In this document: piece by piece, positions 59,531 through 64,000 of the stretch
How positions within the stretch are numbered: position 1 is the stretch's first letter
How the letters are laid out: every line of letters starts with the position of its first letter
Made by a program: the position numbers and the translations under genes
The notes under the pieces: generated by a model
Told to the model about the DNA's origin: nothing
The model's database searches: none
Seen by the model: the letters and a program-made list of their open reading frames with translations, nothing else
DNA from: Verrucomicrobiia bacterium
GTDB lineage: Bacteria > Verrucomicrobiota > Verrucomicrobiia > Verrucomicrobiales > Akkermansiaceae
Direction of reading: 5' to 3'
Length of the DNA stretch: 64,000 nt
Assembly: GCA_030431475.1 (NCBI GenBank)
Contig: JAUIJD010000008.1
Location: 1 to 64,000 of the forward strand

Positions 59531-61510
59531 ATGCGCGCATTCCTCGCTCCCTTCCTGCTTCTCACCGCGTGGGCTCTGCCCGCATCCGCCGCCATCCAGC
59601 TCCCGGCGCTCTTTTCCGATGGTGCCGTCCTCCAGCGGGACCGCCCGGTGCCCGTCTGGGGCAAGGCCGATGCGGGAGCCACGGTTAAAGTGGAGTTCGC
59701 CGGTCAGGAAAAGACCATCGAGGCCGGTGACGACGGCTCTTGGATGCTCAAGCTCGACCCGATGAAGGTCCGGGCGGAAGGCGCGGATCTGTCCGTCCGG
59801 GAGAACGACGGCGATCCGCTGGTGGTGCGGAACGTCCGGGTCGGTGAGGTCTGGCTCGCCAGCGGCCAGTCGAACATGCAATGGGCCATCCAGCAGGTGA
59901 GGCAGGAGGACCAGGCCCTGGCGGCGGACGGACCGGTCGAGGGCCTCAGCGTGTTCCTCGTCCCGCGCAAGCTCGCGCCGCTCCCGCTCGACGATGTCGA
60001 CGCGGCCTGGCGTCCGGCCCAGCCCGACACCGTCCGCGATTTCTCCGCCGTCGCCTACTTCTTCGGCCGCCGCCTCACCGAGGAGCTCGGCGTGCCGGTC
60101 GGCATCATCGCCAGCTCGTGGGGCGGATCGCGCATCGAGCCCTGGACGCCGGAAAGCGGCTTTGCCGCGGTCGACGAGCTCGCGGAGCTGCACCGCTCCC
60201 GACTCCCGCGGCTTCCCGGGACGACCGAGTATCGCGACGCGTGGCAGCGCCACATCGCCGCCACCCGCGCCTGGTCGGAGAGTGCCGAACGCTCCCTGGC
60301 CGCCGGCGTCCCCCTGCCGCCCCAGCCCGCCGCGCCGCCGACCCTGAGCCTCTCCCACAACGGCGAGACCGGCACCTGGCAGGCCATGATTTCCCCCCTC
60401 GCGCCCTACGCCCTGCGCGGCTTCATCTGGTACCAGGGCGAGTCGAACCTCGCCGACGGCATGGCCTACCGCTGGAAGAAGGAGGCGTTGGTGCGCGGCT
60501 GGCGGGAGCACTTCGACGCCCCGGACGCTCCCTTCTTCTACGTCCAGCTCGCGCCCTTCCGCTACGGCGGCAACCGTTCCGGCATGCTGCCCGAGATGTG
60601 GGTCGCCCAGACCCGCGCCCTCGAGATCCCCAACACCGGGATGGCGATCATCAACGACATCGGCAATCCGCGCGACATCCACCCGCGCAACAAGTCGGCG
60701 GTCGGACACCGGCTCGCCCGGCTCGCGCTGGCGGACGCCTACGGCCGGGATCTGGTGAAAAGCGGGCCGCTCTTCGAATCCTTCGACGCCTCCGGCAAGG
60801 AGATCACGGTGAGCTTCACCCACACCGGCGACGGCCTGAAAACCCGCGACGGGAAGGCCCCGGACTCCTTCGAGATCGCCGGCTCCGATGGCACCTTCCA
60901 TCCGGCCACGGCCCGCATCGACGGCGACCGGGTGATCCTCACCAGCGATGCGGTGGAGCAACCCGCACGCGTCCGTTTCGCCTGGTCCGAGGTCGCCTCT
61001 CCCAACCTCGTGAACTCCGCCGACCTCCCCGCCTCGGCCTTCCACAGCCACTGGCCCGACGACCCGGAACTCGGTCGCAATGTCGCCCTCGGACGTTCCC
61101 ACGTCTCCTCGGACCCCAATCCGCACAACTGGAACAGCGGCCTGACCGACGGCACCTGGGACGGGGAAGCCGGCCGTTGCTTCGCCACCGGGCGGAAGCC
61201 GAACTTCCCGAAGCACGCGACCATCGACCTCGGCACGGAACGGCGCGTGCACGCCATCCGCATCGGCACCCCGGCCTACGGATCGACCAGGACCGTCAGC
61301 GTCGCGGTGAGCCACGACGGCGGAGAGTTCTCCGAAGTCGGCCGCCAGGTGTTCGAGCCGAAGTCCGAGGGACGCGTCACCCTTCAGTTCGATGCCCGCC
61401 CCGCCCGGCACGTCCGGGTGACCTTCCACGACCACCACCCGAAGCAGGACCACTACGACCCCAACTTCGCCTTCCTGCGGGAGGTCGAGGTCTACGAGGC
61501 CACCCGCTGA
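59531..61510 (+). CDS. Sialate O-acetylesterase family protein with C-terminal F5/8-type-C-like domain
   Basis: LASGQSNMQWAI; ASSWGGSRIEPW; FIWYQGESN; C-terminal discoidin-like segment. Confidence 0.92.
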   Translation: MRAFLAPFLLLTAWALPASAAIQLPALFSDGAVLQRDRPVPVWGKADAGATVKVEFAGQEKTIEAGDDGSWMLKLDPMKVRAEGADLSVRENDGDPLVVRNVRVGEVWLASGQSNMQWAIQQVRQEDQALAADGPVEGLSVFLVPRKLAPLPLDDVDAAWRPAQPDTVRDFSAVAYFFGRRLTEELGVPVGIIASSWGGSRIEPWTPESGFAAVDELAELHRSRLPRLPGTTEYRDAWQRHIAATRAWSESAERSLAAGVPLPPQPAAPPTLSLSHNGETGTWQAMISPLAPYALRGFIWYQGESNLADGMAYRWKKEALVRGWREHFDAPDAPFFYVQLAPFRYGGNRSGMLPEMWVAQTRALEIPNTGMAIINDIGNPRDIHPRNKSAVGHRLARLALADAYGRDLVKSGPLFESFDASGKEITVSFTHTGDGLKTRDGKAPDSFEIAGSDGTFHPATARIDGDRVILTSDAVEQPARVRFAWSEVASPNLVNSADLPASAFHSHWPDDPELGRNVALGRSHVSSDPNPHNWNSGLTDGTWDGEAGRCFATGRKPNFPKHATIDLGTERRVHAIRIGTPAYGSTRTVSVAVSHDGGEFSEVGRQVFEPKSEGRVTLQFDARPARHVRVTFHDHHPKQDHYDPNFAFLREVEVYEATR

Positions 61511-61548
61511 GGACGAACGACCGGGACGCAAGCAGGCGGGCCGGCGTC

Positions 61549-61959
61549 CTAACCAATCCACTCCCAGTTCATCTCCACCTCGATGTCGGGGTGGATGCTG
61601 TGATGAACGGGGCAACCGCGGCCGGTCGCCTCGAGAAAAGCGCGCTCGGGGTGATCGGCGGGAAGCGGCACCACGAGCTCGAGCTCGAGCTTGGCGATGC
61701 GCCGCGGGGTGTCGGCCGACATGTGCTTGCGAACGGTCACCTTGAATCCCTCGAGCGGGATCCCCTTCCGGCGCGCCGCGATGCCCATGACGGTGGCCAT
61801 GCAACTGCCCAGTGCGGTCGCCACCAGGTCGGTCGGCGAGAACGCCTCGCCCCGGCCGTTGTTGTCGACCGGCGCGTCGGTCGCGATCACCGAGCCCGAC
61901 GGGCCGTGCTTCGCCGAGCAGTGCAGCTCGCCTTCGTAATCAATCTCGATCTGAACCAT
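61549..61959 (-). CDS. OsmC family protein
   Basis: FSPTDLVATALGSCMATVMGIAARRKGIPLEG; GCPVHHSIHPD. Confidence 0.93.
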   Translation of the reverse strand: MVQIEIDYEGELHCSAKHGPSGSVIATDAPVDNNGRGEAFSPTDLVATALGSCMATVMGIAARRKGIPLEGFKVTVRKHMSADTPRRIAKLELELVVPLPADHPERAFLEATGRGCPVHHSIHPDIEVEMNWEWIG

Positions 61960-64000
61960 CTTCTTCGTCTTCGGGTGAATCCTCCTCCTCGTCGTCGGCC
62001 TCCGGCTCTTCTTCCGACTCCGGCGGCTTCTTGGCAAGCACGACGCGGAATCCGTAGCTCGGATCGACCGCGTCCGGCGGTTGCGGGTTGCGCGAGCCGA
62101 TGTAGAGGTCCTTCTCCTGGGCGCTCCGCCAGCCTCCCCCTCGCAGCACGCCGTTCTCGTCGGTGAGACCGCTGTAGGAGTCGGAGACCCACTCCTGCAC
62201 GTTTCCGCAGAGGTCGTGGAGCCCGAGGGCATTCGCCTCGTACGAGCCGACCGGCGCCGTCCCCGGAAATCCGTCCGCGAAACCCTCCACGGGGCCGAGA
62301 TTTCCCACACCGGCGGGCGGTGGCCAGTCCCCGCCCCAGAAGAAGAACTTCGGCTTGAGCTGGTCGCGCTTCGCCGGAGAGATCTCCTCGAACTCCTGCG
62401 CACCGGCCAGCAGCGTCCACTCGAAGTCGGTCGGCAAGCGGTATTCCAGCGACCTCGTCAGGCGATCCTCGGCCCGCTCCTTCTCGGTCAGCCAGCGGCA
62501 GAATCCCTCGGCCTCCTCCCGGGAAACCGCCACCACGGGATGATCGTCATCCCCGTCGACATCGGCCTCGAAGGGCCAGTCGGCCGGCGGCGGCATCCGC
62601 TCACCCGTCGCTTCGGCGTAGGCGCGGAAGTCCCGCCGGCGGGTCTCCCAGACCGCCGCCATCCAGCTGTCACCCGCCGGCACCATGGGCATCCCGAGGG
62701 AATTCTCCCACTCGCGATCAAGCACCACGCTCATGTTCGGCTGCAGCTGCAAGATGACCTGGAGCGTCTCCCTCGGCGCGAGATCGATCGTGCGCGTTTC
62801 CGACTTGTAGCCTTCGAGCGATGCGGTGAGCTCGGCCTTCCCGGGGCGGACCCGGTCGATCAGCAGCATGCCGGTCGATGAGCCCTGCGCGAACCCGTCG
62901 AGGTAGATCTCCGCCCCCGGCGGCTTGCTCTCCACCATGATCCTGGCGTACGGGATCCGCCGTACCAGCACCCGGAACGGCTTCCATCCCTCCCGACGTG
63001 CGGCGTCCCCCAGGCGGTTCGCCGGAAAGTCGTCGACGAACCGGGGCAGGGCTTCGTGGTCTCCGGTCAGGTAGCCCTGCTCGACGCCGGTATTCACCAG
63101 CCAGTCGCAGTAGGCTCTGGCCTCTCCCTCGCTGGTGACCACCGCACGGCGCGTCCGTCCGGCGTCGTCGAACTCGACCACCTGGCCGATCCCGGCCGGG
63201 CGCTGGGTTTCGGACAGGTAGGTTTTCCACGCCTTCTCGCCCACCGGCCGCACGCTTTCATGCGCATCGCCCAGCGGACGGTAATCCTCCCCCAGCTGGT
63301 CGTTCCACGGCTCGTTCAATGCCGGAGGCGAGAACACCTTGAGCGCGGCCGACACCACCAGCGGCTCCTCCGCCGCCGAGGGTGGCACCGTCACCGTCAC
63401 CTCGTACGGCCGGTAGCCGTCGCGGAGAATCCGCAGCGAGACCTCCTCGCCGACGAAGGACTCGAGCACATCCGTCGGGGTGCGTCCGATGAGTTCCCCG
63501 GCGCCGGAATCCTCGTCGACCACCTCGATCACGTCGGCTCCATCGGGAGTGCTGGTCACCTTCAGGAAGGCCTCCCGCGGTGCCTCGGGCACGACCGGCG
63601 GCGACGCCCCTCCGAAGGCCTTCGACCACGGCGCCCGGTGCGCCGCCTCCCAACCGCCCCAGGCCAGGGCGGAGCCGAGCAGCAGGGCCGTCAACATGCC
63701 GCCGACCGGCTTCCGGCGTCGACGGCGCTTGCCCTTGCGCAGCAGGGAGAGCGCCTCGGAAAGCTCGCCGGCGGTGCGGATCGTCCGCCGCGAGACGTGC
63801 GGTTCGCAGACCTCGCAGATGACCTGGTTCAGGGCCAGCCACTGACGCCGCTCCGAGGCCGCGGGAATCTCGTCGGGGAGCTCGGGGAAATCGAGCCGGT
63901 CCTTCCCCGTCGCCACCTCGTAGAGCACCTTGCCCAGCGAATAGACGTCGGCCTGGGCCGAACCCGGCCCCTCCGGGGGCACGAAGCCCTCGGTGCCGAC
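61940..64000 (-). CDS. Ser/Thr protein kinase C-lobe + TM + PEGA + formylglycine-generating-enzyme-like fusion, truncated by window end
   Basis: DVYSLGKVLYEVATGKDRLDFPELP; SKPPGAEIYLDG PEGA; YRLPTDFEWTLLAG...GLHDLCGNVQEWVSDSY...RGGGWRS FGE-like. Frame still open at window edge. Confidence 0.88.
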   Translation of the reverse strand, partial: VGTEGFVPPEGPGSAQADVYSLGKVLYEVATGKDRLDFPELPDEIPAASERRQWLALNQVICEVCEPHVSRRTIRTAGELSEALSLLRKGKRRRRRKPVGGMLTALLLGSALAWGGWEAAHRAPWSKAFGGASPPVVPEAPREAFLKVTSTPDGADVIEVVDEDSGAGELIGRTPTDVLESFVGEEVSLRILRDGYRPYEVTVTVPPSAAEEPLVVSAALKVFSPPALNEPWNDQLGEDYRPLGDAHESVRPVGEKAWKTYLSETQRPAGIGQVVEFDDAGRTRRAVVTSEGEARAYCDWLVNTGVEQGYLTGDHEALPRFVDDFPANRLGDAARREGWKPFRVLVRRIPYARIMVESKPPGAEIYLDGFAQGSSTGMLLIDRVRPGKAELTASLEGYKSETRTIDLAPRETLQVILQLQPNMSVVLDREWENSLGMPMVPAGDSWMAAVWETRRRDFRAYAEATGERMPPPADWPFEADVDGDDDHPVVAVSREEAEGFCRWLTEKERAEDRLTRSLEYRLPTDFEWTLLAGAQEFEEISPAKRDQLKPKFFFWGGDWPPPAGVGNLGPVEGFADGFPGTAPVGSYEANALGLHDLCGNVQEWVSDSYSGLTDENGVLRGGGWRSAQEKDLYIGSRNPQPPDAVDPSYGFRVVLAKKPPESEEEPEADDEEEDSPEDEEDGSDRD

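Noticed and set aside
61940-64000. Kinase + PEGA + FGE fusion as a new system
   Set aside because: Such fusions are familiar in Planctomycetes/Verrucomicrobia; also truncated here, so the kinase N-lobe cannot be assessed.

Overview
This 64-kb, GC-rich, gene-dense window looks like a Verrucomicrobia/PVC-type bacterial chromosome. The lineage call is inference from family content: two PVC-style dehydrogenase/HEAT/cytochrome c fusions, a Tat-type Gfo/Idh/MocA protein, an AP2-domain protein, a kinase-PEGA-FGE fusion and a sialate O-acetylesterase. Most of the content is core metabolism and information processing: tyrS, lipA, recR, ftsY, gcvTHP, dtd, valS, rho, yebC, trpS, plsY, gpsA, purL and cysJIHK. 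I found no tRNA, rRNA, CRISPR array, prophage or intact transposase. The less ordinary signals are: (1) three degenerate tandem repeats with a 7-bp period inside purL, matching in period, and partly in sequence, a heptamer array in the intergenic region upstream of tyrS; (2) a giant secreted protein (seven RCC1-like repeats, TSP3-like Ca-binding repeats, C-terminal alpha/beta hydrolase) with a tightly linked AT-rich companion gene and a decayed ~110-bp copy of part of its RCC1 region about 4.6 kb away; (3) a YkuD L,D-transpeptidase / SerB-like HAD phosphatase fusion at the end of an overlapping ftsY-KAS-LDT/HAD gene string; (4) a Rho factor with a long histone-H1-like and Arg-rich N-terminal extension; (5) several perfect inverted repeats in intergenic regions. 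Many long antisense ORFs in the supplied track are GC-rich artefacts.
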